From positions 124,001 through 188,000 of the forward strand of contig NZ_JBBMFD010000001.1 of NCBI RefSeq assembly GCF_040096205.1: DNA of 64,000 nt, given 5' to 3'. Below are positions 42,560 through 51,044 of this stretch, piece after piece. Every line of letters begins with the position of its first letter. The stretch's first letter is position 1. The notes beneath the pieces are model-generated. The model ran no database searches. It had not been told where the DNA came from and was given only the letters and a program-made list of their open reading frames with translations. Source of the DNA: Solibaculum_A intestinale (GTDB lineage: Bacteria > Bacillota > Clostridia > Oscillospirales > Acutalibacteraceae). The position numbers and the translations under genes are program-made.

Positions 42560-43318
42560 TTACTTGGAAGCCACTAAGTCTCCCATGTTGTAAAGCCCGG
42601 GCTGCTGCTCGGAGAGGAACAGCGCCGCATTGACCGAGCCGGTGGCGAAGATTTCTTTCGAAAGGGCGGTATGAGACAGGGTGACGATCTCGTCGCGGCC
42701 GGCGAAAATCACCTCATGCTCGCCCACAATGGTGCCGCCGCGGACCGAGTGAATGCCGATTTCCGCCTTTTCCCGCTTTTTGCGCTGGGAATGCCGGTCG
42801 TACACGTACCGGGGCTCCTGGGGCATGGTTTCACCCACCGCGTCGGCAAGCATCAGCGCCGTGCCGCTGGGCGCGTCGATCTTTTGGTTGTGGTGCTTTT
42901 CGATGATCTCCACATCAAAGCCGTCCCCCAGCACTGCGGTGGCTTTTTTGGCGAGCTCCAAAAGCAGGTTGATCCCCAAGGACATATTGCCCGAATAAAA
43001 GACCGGGATGTGCCCGCTCGCTCTTTTGACCTCCTCCACCTGCTCGGGAGAAAGGCCGGTGGTGGCGATGACCGCCGGTGTACCGTGTTCGACGGCGTAG
43101 GTCAGCAAAGGGGTCAGGGCGGAGGGGTGGGAGAAGTCAATGATGACGTTTACTTCGCCCGGATAGTCGGACGGGGAGGCGAACACAGGAAAGTCCGCTA
43201 GGGTGGCGGTGTTCACGTCCACCCCCGCCGCGATCCTGCAATCCTCCCGCTGGGCCACGCACTCGGTGATGACCCGGCCCATTTTTCCATTGCAGCCGTT
43301 AAGTAGAATCCGTTTCAA
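42560..43318 (-). CDS. dapB: 4-hydroxy-tetrahydrodipicolinate reductase DapB
   Basis: A ~252-aa NAD(P)H reductase of lysine/diaminopimelate synthesis. It has the Rossmann start LNGCNGKMGRVI, the signature VEIIEKHHNQKIDAPSGTALMLAD with the catalytic His and Lys, and ending motifs NMGDL. The start is taken as TTG (family-typical LKRILLNGCNGKMG) with AGGACGTG upstream. A GTG at 43345 lacks a site. It is 35 nt after dapA. Confidence 0.95.
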   Translation of the reverse strand: MKRILLNGCNGKMGRVITECVAQREDCRIAAGVDVNTATLADFPVFASPSDYPGEVNVIIDFSHPSALTPLLTYAVEHGTPAVIATTGLSPEQVEEVKRASGHIPVFYSGNMSLGINLLLELAKKATAVLGDGFDVEIIEKHHNQKIDAPSGTALMLADAVGETMPQEPRYVYDRHSQRKKREKAEIGIHSVRGGTIVGEHEVIFAGRDEIVTLSHTALSKEIFATGSVNAALFLSEQQPGLYNMGDLVASK

Positions 43319-43353
43319 TCTAGGTTCACGTCCTATCTGTTGCACTGTGGCGG

Positions 43354-44241
43354 TTAGATGAGCTGATACTGGCGCAGTACGCTTGCCAGCTTCTCGTGGG
43401 CAGCCTCGCTTAAAGGAACCAAAGGCAGGCGGCAGGAGCCGACGGCAAGACCCATCTGGTTCATGGCGTCCTTGACCGGGATGGGGCTTACGTCCATAAA
43501 CAGGGCGCTTACCAGGTCAAAATAGCGAAGCTGCATTTGGGCGGCGGTCTTGAAATCGCCCTTTAAGCAGGCAGCAGCCATTTCGTGGGTTTCCTTGGGT
43601 AGGACGTTGGAGAGCACCGAGATGACGCCCTTTCCGCCCAAGCTCATCAGCGGCACGATCTGATCGTCATTGCCGGAATAAATGTCCAGGTCGTCCCCGC
43701 ACAAGGCCATGGTGTGGGCCACGGAAGCAATGTTGCCGTTTGCCTCTTTGGCGGCCACAATGTTCGGGTGCTTGGAAAGCGCCTGGTAGGTTTCCGGAAG
43801 GATGTTCACCCCCGTGCGGGAGGGAACGTTATACAGGATGATCGGAGTGTTCACCCGATCGGCCACATAGGTGTAATGTTCAATCAGGCCCCGCTGGGAG
43901 GTCTTGTTGTAATAAGGAGTGACCATCAAAAGAGCGTCCGCACCCGACACCTCCGCTTCCTTGGAAAGCTCTAAGGCATAATCGGTGTGGTTGCTGCCGG
44001 TCCCGGCGATGACCGGGACTCGGTGGTTTACCTTCTTGACGGTATAATCCACCACCTTGCAATGCTCCTCATGGTTGAGAACCGGGGATTCGCCAGTGGT
44101 CCCGGCGATGATGATGGCGTCAGTGCCTTCGCTGATCTGCCAGTCCAGCAGTTCGCCCAGCTTCTCATAATGGACCGAGCCGTCTTCCTGCATGGGGGTA
44201 ACGATGGCGACGCCCGATCCGGTAAAAACAGTCTTCTTCAT
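43354..44241 (-). CDS. dapA: 4-hydroxy-tetrahydrodipicolinate synthase DapA
   Basis: A 295-aa Schiff-base aldolase. It has GSGVAIVTPMQEDGSV, the TTGESPVLNHEEH phosphate loop, YNVPSRTG (catalytic Tyr) and the active Lys in VAAKEANGN. It condenses pyruvate with aspartate semialdehyde made by the upstream asd, starting diaminopimelate and lysine synthesis. GGAGG precedes the start. Confidence 0.97.
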   Translation of the reverse strand: MKKTVFTGSGVAIVTPMQEDGSVHYEKLGELLDWQISEGTDAIIIAGTTGESPVLNHEEHCKVVDYTVKKVNHRVPVIAGTGSNHTDYALELSKEAEVSGADALLMVTPYYNKTSQRGLIEHYTYVADRVNTPIILYNVPSRTGVNILPETYQALSKHPNIVAAKEANGNIASVAHTMALCGDDLDIYSGNDDQIVPLMSLGGKGVISVLSNVLPKETHEMAAACLKGDFKTAAQMQLRYFDLVSALFMDVSPIPVKDAMNQMGLAVGSCRLPLVPLSEAAHEKLASVLRQYQLI

Positions 44242-44259
44242 AGCAAAAGCCTCCTAAAA

Positions 44260-45345
44260 TCAGTCGAGATACCCCTCGGCGCAGAGAAGCTCCGCCATTA
44301 GGACGGCGCCGCCCGCCGCGCCGCGCAGGGTATTGTGGGACAGGCAGACGAACTTGATGTCATACTGGGTGTCGGGACGCAGACGGCCGACGGACACGGC
44401 CATGCCGTGCTCCAGCTCCCGGTCGAGACGGGACTGGGGCCGGTCGTTCTCTTTAAAGTAGTGCAAAAACTGCTTGGGGGCGCTGGGAAGCTCTAACTCC
44501 TGGGGACGGCCCTTGTAGCTTTCCCACCGGGCGATGATCTCGTCAAGGGGGATTTTCTTTTCAAAGGAAGCGAACACCGCCGCCGTATGCCCGTCGGACA
44601 CGGGAACGCGCAGGCACTGGGAGGTGATGGACGGGGTGGACGCGTTGACGATCTTGCCGTTTTCGAGAGTGCCCCAGATCTTCATGGGCTCCTGCTCGGA
44701 CTTCTCTTCCTCGCCGCCGATGTAGGGAATCACGTTATCGAGCATTTCCGGCCAGGTTTCAAAGGTCTTGCCAGCGCCGGAAATGGCCTGGTAGGTACAG
44801 GCGAGCACCTTGGTGACACCCAGGTCCATCAGAGGATGGATGGCGGGAACGTAGCTTTGCAGCGAGCAGTTGGACTTGACCGCGATAAAGCCACGCTTCG
44901 TGCCAAGACGCTTTCTCTGGGCCTCGATGACCGCCGCGTGCCCGGGGTTGATCTCCGGCACGATCATGGGAACGTCGGGGGTGGAGCGGTTTGCCGAGTT
45001 ATTGGAAATGACCGGGCATTCCGCCTTGGCATAGGCTTCCTCCAGCGCACGGATTTCGTCCTTTTTCATATCCACCGCGCAGAACACAAAGTCCACCTGC
45101 GAGGCAATTTCCTGAATATCCGCGGTGGCGTCCTTGATGATCATGTCCGCCATAGCCGCCGGCATCGGGGTTTTCATCGCCCAGCGCTTGCCCACCGCTT
45201 CCCGGTAGGTCTTGCCCGCAGAGCGGGGACTTGCCGCCAATACCTTGACGGTAAACCACGGATGGTTTTCCAGCAGTGTTGCAAACCGCTGGCCCACCAT
45301 ACCCGTCGCGCCGATGATACCCACGTGAAAGTGTTTTACATTCAT
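44260..45345 (-). CDS. asd: aspartate-semialdehyde dehydrogenase
   Basis: A 361-aa enzyme beginning HVGIIGATGMVGQRFA, with active Cys in AVKSNCSLQSYVPA and the His of RVPVSDGHTA. The KSNCSLQ and length fit the archaeal/fungal-type Asd, unlike the shorter E. coli form. It reduces aspartyl phosphate to semialdehyde. The open frame runs 175 codons further upstream, but that part is the lysine riboswitch leader; the ATG used has TGGAGC in place. Confidence 0.95.
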   Translation of the reverse strand: MNVKHFHVGIIGATGMVGQRFATLLENHPWFTVKVLAASPRSAGKTYREAVGKRWAMKTPMPAAMADMIIKDATADIQEIASQVDFVFCAVDMKKDEIRALEEAYAKAECPVISNNSANRSTPDVPMIVPEINPGHAAVIEAQRKRLGTKRGFIAVKSNCSLQSYVPAIHPLMDLGVTKVLACTYQAISGAGKTFETWPEMLDNVIPYIGGEEEKSEQEPMKIWGTLENGKIVNASTPSITSQCLRVPVSDGHTAAVFASFEKKIPLDEIIARWESYKGRPQELELPSAPKQFLHYFKENDRPQSRLDRELEHGMAVSVGRLRPDTQYDIKFVCLSHNTLRGAAGGAVLMAELLCAEGYLD

Positions 45346-45473
45346 GGTAAAGCTCCATTTCTCCAGCGAGGAAAGAATGAAATTGAGAAAAAGAATCGCC
45401 GCCATGCCGCTGGTCGTGGCGGGGTGCTTTTGCCAAAGTTGGAGACGGCCGCCGGCTTTTTTGCTACAGGTAA

Positions 45474-45498
45474 CAAAAAAACCGGTTGTCAACCGGTC
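45474..45498 (-). terminator. riboswitch expression-platform terminator
   Basis: On the minus strand ACCGGTT and AACCGGT arms with a GAC loop are followed by TTTTTTT, ~60 nt past the lysine aptamer and 130 nt before asd. This is the expected position for lysine-controlled termination. Confidence 0.85.
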
Positions 45499-45558
45499 AT
45501 CCATGCAATATAATAAGGAGTATTGACGCGTCGGCCTTCTTCGTAAAGCCCCGCGCGC

Positions 45559-45721
45559 GAATAGCTCTCCATCATGAAGCACGATGACAATCGCAGGACT
45601 GTTCGTCATACGACCAGGGAAGGGTTTGCAAGGCCCGGACCCTTCGGCGCGTTCCCCTTTCCCGCGCCGTCCCCGGCTTGCGGCCTCGGACGCGGTACTG
45701 ATGAATTGCGCTCCTCTATTC
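45559..45721 (-). promoter_or_regulatory. lysine riboswitch (L box)
   Basis: On the minus strand the aptamer starts GAATAGAGGAGCGCAA and ends GGAGAGCTATTC, so the P1 helix pairs GAATAG with CTATTC. Inside are the conserved blocks CATCAGTA, GGGAAAGGGGAACGCGCCGAAGGG (compare GAAAGGGGAGCGUCGCCGAAG of the family, split in two parts) and GGTCGTATGACGAACAGTCC near the 3' side. It lies upstream of asd-dapA-dapB, the usual target. High lysine should favour the terminator that follows. Confidence 0.88.
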
Positions 45722-45748
45722 AGCAAAAACAGATTCAATTGCTCTATT

Positions 45749-45777
45749 ATATTAGCATTACAGGGGAAACGTGTCAA
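45749..45777 (-). promoter_or_regulatory. promoter of the asd-dap operon
   Basis: On the minus strand TTGACA and TAATAT are spaced 17 bp apart. The transcript would start ~20 nt before the riboswitch P1 helix. Confidence 0.82.
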
Positions 45778-45917
45778 ATAAATTTTGCGTGAATCTCCTG
45801 TATTTCCTGTATTTTCTCGGCTTTTTTCGTCCCTTTGCCAAGGGGCGGGGAAAAGGCCGGGATTTTTCACGTCAAACCCGCCCGAATGTCTGCGCCGAAA
45901 GGAACGAAACGAAAACG

Positions 45918-46943
45918 ATGAAAAAAAGCGATTTTTATTATGACCTTCCTGAAGAACGCATTGCCCAGCATCCCCTGGAGCAGCGGGACCATTCCCGCCT
46001 TCTGGTGCTTTCCAGAGAAACCGGCAAAATAGAGCACCGGCATTTTTATGACATTATCGACCTGTTAAACCCCGGAGACTGCCTGATTTTAAACGATTCA
46101 AAGGTGCTTCCCGCGCGGCTTTACGGAAAAAGGGAGGATACCGGCTCCATTGTGGAGTTCCTGCTCCTCAGCCAAAGAACTGCGGATACCTGGGAGACCT
46201 TGTGCGGCCCGGGAAAGAAAGCGAGACCCGGGCACGTCTTCACCTTCGGCGGGGGAAAGCTTAAAGCGGAGGTTCTCGAAGTGCTCGACGGGGGAAATCG
46301 GCTGGTAAAGTTCTTTTTTGAAGGCTCCTTTTTTTCCTGTATCGAGGAAATCGGTGAAATGCCGCTGCCGCATTACATTACCGAGCGCCTGGAAGACAAG
46401 GACCGCTACCAGACCGTTTACGCCAAGGATCCGGGTTCGGCCGCAGCGCCTACGGCGGGGCTTCATTTTACCGAAGAACTGCTTGAACGCATCCGGCAAA
46501 AAGGGGTGAGCGTCGGGTTTGTGACCTTGCACGTAGGGCTCGGCACCTTCCGCCCGGTCAAGGAAAACGAAATCACCGACCACAAGATGCACGCGGAGCA
46601 TTACTCCCTCAGCGAAGAAACGGCTGCGCTTATCAACCGCACGAAGCAACGGGGCGGCCGGGTCATCAGTGTAGGTACGACCTCCTGCCGGACGTTGGAA
46701 AGCGTGGCCCAGAAGGAAGGAGGCATAAAGGCCTCGGAGGGCTGGACGGATATCTTTATTTACCCGGGATATTCGTTTCAGGTGCTCGACGGGCTGCTCA
46801 CCAATTTCCATCTTCCGGAGAGCACCCTGATTATGCTGGTATCCGCCTTTGCCGGATATGAGCACACTATGCACGCCTACCAGGTGGCGGTGGAAGAACA
46901 GTACCGGTTTTACAGCTTCGGCGATGCCATGCTCGTGATGTGA
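45918..46943 (+). CDS. queA: SAM:tRNA ribosyltransferase-isomerase QueA
   Basis: A 341-aa protein with the QueA sequence plan: FYYDLPEERIAQHPLEQRDHSRLLVL, DCLILNDSKVLPARLYG, AAPTAGLHFTEELL, TLHVGLGTFRPV and ESTLIMLVSAFAG. It adds the ribose part of SAM to the queuosine precursor on tRNA. The ribosome site (AAAGGAACG) is 12 nt away and not ideal. It lies between the riboswitch promoter and a terminator, as a single-gene unit. Confidence 0.97.
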   Translation: MKKSDFYYDLPEERIAQHPLEQRDHSRLLVLSRETGKIEHRHFYDIIDLLNPGDCLILNDSKVLPARLYGKREDTGSIVEFLLLSQRTADTWETLCGPGKKARPGHVFTFGGGKLKAEVLEVLDGGNRLVKFFFEGSFFSCIEEIGEMPLPHYITERLEDKDRYQTVYAKDPGSAAAPTAGLHFTEELLERIRQKGVSVGFVTLHVGLGTFRPVKENEITDHKMHAEHYSLSEETAALINRTKQRGGRVISVGTTSCRTLESVAQKEGGIKASEGWTDIFIYPGYSFQVLDGLLTNFHLPESTLIMLVSAFAGYEHTMHAYQVAVEEQYRFYSFGDAMLVM

Positions 46944-46963
46944 TAACGATTGCTTGAAAAAGA

Positions 46964-47002
46964 AAAGCGACGCGGAAAATCAGTTCCCGCGCCGCTTTTT
47001 TT
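46964..47002 (+). terminator. queA terminator
   Basis: AAAGCG.CGCGG pairs with CCGCG.CGCTTT with one mismatch around an 8-10 nt loop, followed by TTTTT. Confidence 0.85.
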
Positions 47003-47078
47003 GCTGAGATGCGATGAGGATGGCAAGGCAAAAACTTTTTGGGGTTTATATATTGGGAAACAAAGAATGAGGAGTAGA

Positions 47079-47245
47079 GTTAAACCCACGCGCTTTCTAT
47101 GAAGCACGACAACTATGCCGGCGCTGGATCTGTCGTCTTCCCCAAGTTTCGACCCGCACGCTTCCTGCGAAGCGTGACTCTGCGGGATGGTGCCGATGTT
47201 AGCGAACTCGTCATTTCTATCCGCACGCTTCCTGCGAAGCGCGAC
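47079..47245 (-). repeat. degenerate CRISPR-like repeat cluster B
   Basis: Read on the minus strand, three units (47213-47245, 47146-47178, 47079-47110; 33, 33 and 32 nt) begin GTCGCGCTTC, GTCACGCTTC and GTCGTGCTTC and end GGATAGAAAT, GGGTCGAAAC and GGGTTTAAC. The intervening stretches are 34 and 35 nt. The start (GTC), the internal hairpin (for example CGCTTC...GAAGCG) and the GAAAY end match the plan of the intact array repeat, although the stem sequence differs. No cas gene is nearby. Confidence 0.6.
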
Positions 47246-47246
47246 T

Positions 47247-47273
47247 GCACATCTGCACAAAAAGCAGATGTGC
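47247..47273. repeat. 10-bp perfect hairpin
   Basis: GCACATCTGC and GCAGATGTGC arms around ACAAAAA lie 2 nt past repeat cluster B. It resembles a terminator only weakly, since the following bases are CTTCCCTTTT. Its role is unknown. Confidence 0.5.
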
Positions 47274-47501
47274 CTTCCCTTTTCAGCATCCTACACCCAT
47301 CCGGCTGGCGTTTTGAATCCAATACTTGAAGTTTACCACCATTTTCCCATTTATACAAGGTGCGAAGAAGACAGGGCATTTCGGTTCGGTTGCACTTCGC
47401 ACGGTTTTCCATAATAGCGGGTGAAATGGAACAGAGAATGGGGCCTTTTCATTCTGATACAAATCAATCCTGCAAATTCAAAGAAAAAGAGACAAGAACC
47501 C

Positions 47502-47530
47502 TTGCAATTTTTGAGACAATCCGCTATAAT
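47502..47530 (+). promoter_or_regulatory. promoter of the polyamine operon
   Basis: TTGCAA and a consensus TATAAT are spaced by exactly 17 bp. The transcript would start near 47537, 420 nt before speD, leaving a long leader. Confidence 0.85.
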
Positions 47531-47536
47531 AAAGAC

Positions 47537-47915
47537 CACGAATGGGAATGTAGAGAAAACAGAGCCATTCCAGCAAAGATTTTTTGACCATCCTGGTGCA
47601 TACTAGGATTAAGGCCATGCGGACAGCCGGGTCAAATGCCGATTGGCAACTTTCGTTGCCTTATTGATTAAGCGTAACGCTCAATTTTATAAGTTGGTTA
47701 CTTAAAACCGTGTGCAGACCTTGCACATCACACTTGTGAAACAATCAATAAGAGCAGTAAAAGCAAATTCTTGCTATATAGACTCTGATTCTACATGTTC
47801 CGTTTGAAAAATAGGGCGGCAGTGTCTGGCTGTACCGTTTTTTAAAACCGTATCCATGAGAAAATTGTTTCGCAAGTGGTGCGAGATCTCCGATCTTGTT
47901 ATCACTTGCTTTTTT
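47537..47915 (+). promoter_or_regulatory. structured leader RNA with competing helix and terminator (candidate riboswitch)
   Basis: The leader between the promoter and speD contains several clear hairpins, such as GGCAAC-TTTC-GTTGCC, TGTGCA-GACCT-TGCACA and a 47751-47786 stem-loop (AGCAA-ATTC-TTGCT inside AGAG/CTCT). Segment 47731-47745 (CACTTGTGAAACAAT) can pair over 15 bases, one a G-U, with 47864-47878 (ATTGTTTCGCAAGTG). The last seven of these bases are the 5' arm of the terminator at 47872-47915, so the two structures exclude each other. That is the layout of a transcription-control switch. I do not recognise a known riboswitch consensus here. The ligand is unknown; polyamines, SAM or a trans factor are open possibilities. 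Confidence 0.7.
47872..47915 (+). terminator. leader terminator upstream of speD
   Basis: GCAAGTGGTG.CGAGATC pairs with GATCTTG.TATCACTTGC, with one bulged base and G-U pairs, around TCC, then CTTTTTT. It ends 40 nt before the speD ATG, so full transcripts need read-through. Confidence 0.85.
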
Positions 47916-47955
47916 ATGCCCTAAAACAGGGCGCATCGGAAAGGTGGAGCCAGCC

Positions 47956-48717
47956 ATGGAAAACAAACTGACGCTTTACGGGTTCAACAATCTCACCAAA
48001 TCCTTAAGCTTTAATATTTACGACGTGTGTTATGCCAAATCCCAGCGCGAGCAGAAGGATTATATCGCCTATATTGACGAACAATACAATTCCGAGCGCC
48101 TGACCAAGATCATGGAGCACTTAACCAAGATGATCGGCGCTACGGTGCTCAACATTTCCAAGCAGGACTATGACCCTCAGGGCGCCAGCGTTACCTTCCT
48201 GATTGCGGAAGGGTCCATGAAGCCAATCGGGGGGGATACGGTGGTGGCCCATCTGGACAAAAGCCATGTGACGGTGCATACCTATCCCGAGTACCATCCC
48301 GATACCTTTCTTGCCACCTTCCGGGTGGATATCGACGTGGCCACCTGTGGGGAGATCACCCCGCTTTCCACCCTCAATTACCTGATTTCCAGCTTCGACA
48401 GCGACATCATCACCATGGATTACCGGGTGCGGGGTTTTACCAGGGACGTCAAGGGAAAGAAGCTGTTTCTCGACCACAAGATCACCTCCATTCAGGACTA
48501 TATTGATTCGGAAACCCTGCTCAAGTACGATGCGGTGGATGTCAACGTCTACGAGAGCAACATTTTCCACACCAAAATGCTCATCAAGGAGATTGAGCTG
48601 CAAAACTACCTGTTCAACACCGACGTCTATGAGCTTCCGCCCAAGACCCGGCTGATGATTTCCGAGAGCCTGCGGCGGGAAATGATCGAGATTTTCAGCG
48701 GCCGCAACATCTTTTGA
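47956..48717 (+). CDS. speD: S-adenosylmethionine decarboxylase proenzyme
   Basis: A 253-aa enzyme of the E. coli-type SpeD class. The self-cleavage site is Ser103 in DKSHVTVHTYPE, which becomes the pyruvoyl group. Conserved blocks also include TLYGFNNLTKSLSFNIYDVCYA and VDIDVATCGEITPLSTL. It makes decarboxylated SAM, the aminopropyl donor for spermidine. The ATG has AAAGGTGGAG upstream. It is first of four polyamine genes, controlled by the long leader. Confidence 0.96.
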   Translation: MENKLTLYGFNNLTKSLSFNIYDVCYAKSQREQKDYIAYIDEQYNSERLTKIMEHLTKMIGATVLNISKQDYDPQGASVTFLIAEGSMKPIGGDTVVAHLDKSHVTVHTYPEYHPDTFLATFRVDIDVATCGEITPLSTLNYLISSFDSDIITMDYRVRGFTRDVKGKKLFLDHKITSIQDYIDSETLLKYDAVDVNVYESNIFHTKMLIKEIELQNYLFNTDVYELPPKTRLMISESLRREMIEIFSGRNIF

Positions 48718-48731
48718 AGGGAGGGCGTTCT

Positions 48732-50186
48732 TTGCAGCAGTACAAGCAGGAGCGGGCGCCGATTTATGAGGCGCTCGAGCGTTTTAAACGAATGCGCGTG
48801 GTCCCGTTCGACGTGCCCGGCCATAAGCGCGGCAAAGGCAATCCGGAGCTGACCGCCTTTTTGGGCGAGGCCTGCATGCAGGTGGACGTCAATTCCATGA
48901 AGCCGCTGGATAACCTTTGCCACCCGGTTTCCGTCATCAAGGAAGCCGAGGAGCTGGCGGCGGACGCGTTTGGCGCGGCCCACGCCTTTTTCATGGTGGG
49001 CGGCACCACCTCGGCGGTACAGAGCATGGTGCTCGCCGCCTGCAAAAAAGGGGACAAGATCATTCTGCCCCGCAACGTCCACCGCAGCGTCATCAACGCT
49101 CTGATTCTGTGCGGGGCGCTGCCGGTGTATGTAAACCCCGCCACCGACCAGCGGCTTGGCATCGCATTGGGAATGCCGCTGGGGGAGGTGGAAAAGGCCA
49201 TCCGGGAGAATCCGGACGCCAAGGCGATTTTGGTCAATAACCCAACCTATTACGGCATCTGCTCCAATCTGAAGGCCATCACCGATTTGGCCCACCGCCA
49301 CGGGATGCTGGTACTGGTGGACGAAGCCCACGGCACCCATTTCTATTTCGGAAAAAACCTGCCACCCTCGGCCATGTCGGTGGGGGCGGACATGAGCAGT
49401 GTGAGCATGCATAAGTCGGGCGGGTCCTTGACCCAGAGTTCCTTTTTGTTGGCGGGCCCGTCGGTCAACGAAGGGTACCTGCGCCAGATCATCAACCTGA
49501 CTCAGACCACCAGCGGCTCTTACCTGCTTTTGTCGAGCCTGGACCTATCTCGAAAGAACCTGGCTTTGCACGGGGCGGAGATTTTCCAGAAGGTGGTGGA
49601 CCTGGCCCAGTACGCCCGGGACGAGATCAACGCCATCGGGGACTATTACGCCTATTCCAAGGAGCTCATCAACGGGGACAGCATCTATGATTTCGATGTG
49701 ACAAAGCTTTCGGTCAATACCCTTGGAATCGGCCTTGCGGGAATTGAGGTGTATGACATTCTGAGGGACGAGTACGACATTCAGACGGAGTTCGGCGATC
49801 TCGGCAATGTGCTCGCCTACGTGTCGGTGGGGGACCGGGAGCGGGATCTGGAGCGGCTGGTGTCCGCCTTTGCGGAGATACGTCGGCGGTACAAACGGGA
49901 CAAGACCGGCATGCTTCAGCATGAATACATCACTCCCCAGGTAGTTATCCCGCCTCAGAAGGCCTTTTATTCCGAAAAGCGGTCGGTTCCTATCGGGCAA
50001 AGCGAAGGGAAGATCTGCACGGAGTTCGTCATGTGCTACCCGCCCGGCATCCCGATTCTGGCGCCGGGAGAACGGGTCACCCGGGAGATTCTTGCATACA
50101 TCGCCTATGCGAAAGAGAAGGGCTGTTCCCTCACGGGCACAGAGGACCCGGATATCCATTATCTTAATGTTTTGGAAGGGGAATAG
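48732..50186 (+). CDS. speA: arginine decarboxylase (Orn/Lys/Arg type, PLP)
   Basis: A 484-aa fold-type I PLP decarboxylase. It has FDVPGHKRGKGNPEL, the aspartate-histidine pair in LVDEAHGTHF, and the PLP lysine Lys228 in SVSMHKSGGSLTQSS. It belongs to the short SpeA/Cad class of Firmicutes. Arginine is the likely substrate because the next genes include agmatinase; lysine is possible by sequence. The start is TTG with GGAGGG 9 nt upstream, overlapping nothing but very close to speD. Confidence 0.9.
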   Translation: MQQYKQERAPIYEALERFKRMRVVPFDVPGHKRGKGNPELTAFLGEACMQVDVNSMKPLDNLCHPVSVIKEAEELAADAFGAAHAFFMVGGTTSAVQSMVLAACKKGDKIILPRNVHRSVINALILCGALPVYVNPATDQRLGIALGMPLGEVEKAIRENPDAKAILVNNPTYYGICSNLKAITDLAHRHGMLVLVDEAHGTHFYFGKNLPPSAMSVGADMSSVSMHKSGGSLTQSSFLLAGPSVNEGYLRQIINLTQTTSGSYLLLSSLDLSRKNLALHGAEIFQKVVDLAQYARDEINAIGDYYAYSKELINGDSIYDFDVTKLSVNTLGIGLAGIEVYDILRDEYDIQTEFGDLGNVLAYVSVGDRERDLERLVSAFAEIRRRYKRDKTGMLQHEYITPQVVIPPQKAFYSEKRSVPIGQSEGKICTEFVMCYPPGIPILAPGERVTREILAYIAYAKEKGCSLTGTEDPDIHYLNVLEGE

Positions 50187-50189
50187 CAG

Positions 50190-51044
50190 ATGGAATTATG
50201 GTTTACCGAACGGCATACTCCCAATGTGAAGTTTTCTATCCGGGTGGACCGGCAGTTGTTTACCGGGCAAAGCGAGTTTCAGCGCATCGACGTGTTTGAA
50301 TCCAAGGAGTTCGGCCGGTTTCTGACCCTGGACGGATATATGATGCTCACGGAAAAGGATGAGTTTATCTACCACGAAATGATGGTCCATGTGCCCATGG
50401 CGGTGCACCCGGCGGCAAAGTCGGTGCTGGTCATCGGCGCGGGGGATGGGGGCGTTCTGCGTGAACTGACCCGGTATTCCTCCGTCGAACGCATCGACCT
50501 GGTGGAAATCGACGAGCTGGTGGTGGAGGTATGCAAGAAGTACCTGCCCCAGACTGCCTGCCGCCTGGGAGATGAGCGGGTGCACATCTATTACCAGGAC
50601 GGGCTCAAGTTCATCCGCCAGCGGGAGAACGCCTATGACCTGATTATCGTGGATTCCACCGATCCCTTCGGCCCCGGAGAAGGCTTGTTTACCAAGGAAT
50701 TCTACGGCAACTGCTTTAAGGCCCTCAAGGAAGACGGCATTATGGTCAACCAGCACGAGAGCCCCTTCTACGACGAGGACGCGGCCGCCATGCAGCGGGC
50801 CCACAAGCGGATTGTGGAGAGCTTCCCCATCAGCAAGGTGTACCAGGCCCATATCCCCACTTACCCGTCGGGGCACTGGCTGTTCGGGTTTTCCTCCAAG
50901 CGCTACCACCCGGTGCACGACCTGCGCGACGCCGCGTGGAATCTTTTGGGGATCAAAACCCAGTATTACAACACCCGGCTGCACAGCGGGGCCTTCGCCC
51001 TGCCAACCTATGTAGAGGAGATGCTGCGCGATGTTGAACCCTAA
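50190..51044 (+). CDS. speE: spermidine synthase
   Basis: A 284-aa aminopropyltransferase: WFTERHTPNVKFSIRV, the nucleotide loop LVIGAGDGGVLRELTRY, the acidic IDLVEIDELVVEVC, and DLIIVDSTDPFGPGEGLF. It moves the aminopropyl group from decarboxylated SAM to putrescine. The length and motifs are those of bacterial SpeE. It starts 3 nt after speA and its stop overlaps speB by 14 nt. Confidence 0.96.
   Translation: MELWFTERHTPNVKFSIRVDRQLFTGQSEFQRIDVFESKEFGRFLTLDGYMMLTEKDEFIYHEMMVHVPMAVHPAAKSVLVIGAGDGGVLRELTRYSSVERIDLVEIDELVVEVCKKYLPQTACRLGDERVHIYYQDGLKFIRQRENAYDLIIVDSTDPFGPGEGLFTKEFYGNCFKALKEDGIMVNQHESPFYDEDAAAMQRAHKRIVESFPISKVYQAHIPTYPSGHWLFGFSSKRYHPVHDLRDAAWNLLGIKTQYYNTRLHSGAFALPTYVEEMLRDVEP

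Noticed and set aside
45530..45620. A further CRISPR-like unit near GTGCTTCATGATGG
   Set aside because: The bases belong to the 3' half of the lysine aptamer, and the likeness to cluster B is only to a short hairpin.
45346..45870. Upstream 175-codon extension of asd
   Set aside because: The DNA is the lysine riboswitch and its terminator; the Asd family start and ribosome site are at 45345.
47113..47412. 99-codon minus-strand frame over repeat cluster B
   Set aside because: It translates the CRISPR-like repeats and gaps, with no start signal.
47537..47915. Leader considered as 6S RNA, RNase P RNA, T-box or a known SAM riboswitch
   Set aside because: The conserved bases of these families (for example the T-box GGGTGGNACCGCG and the RNase P GAGGAAAGTCC) were not found. 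The terminator with its competing helix right before speD fits a leader better.
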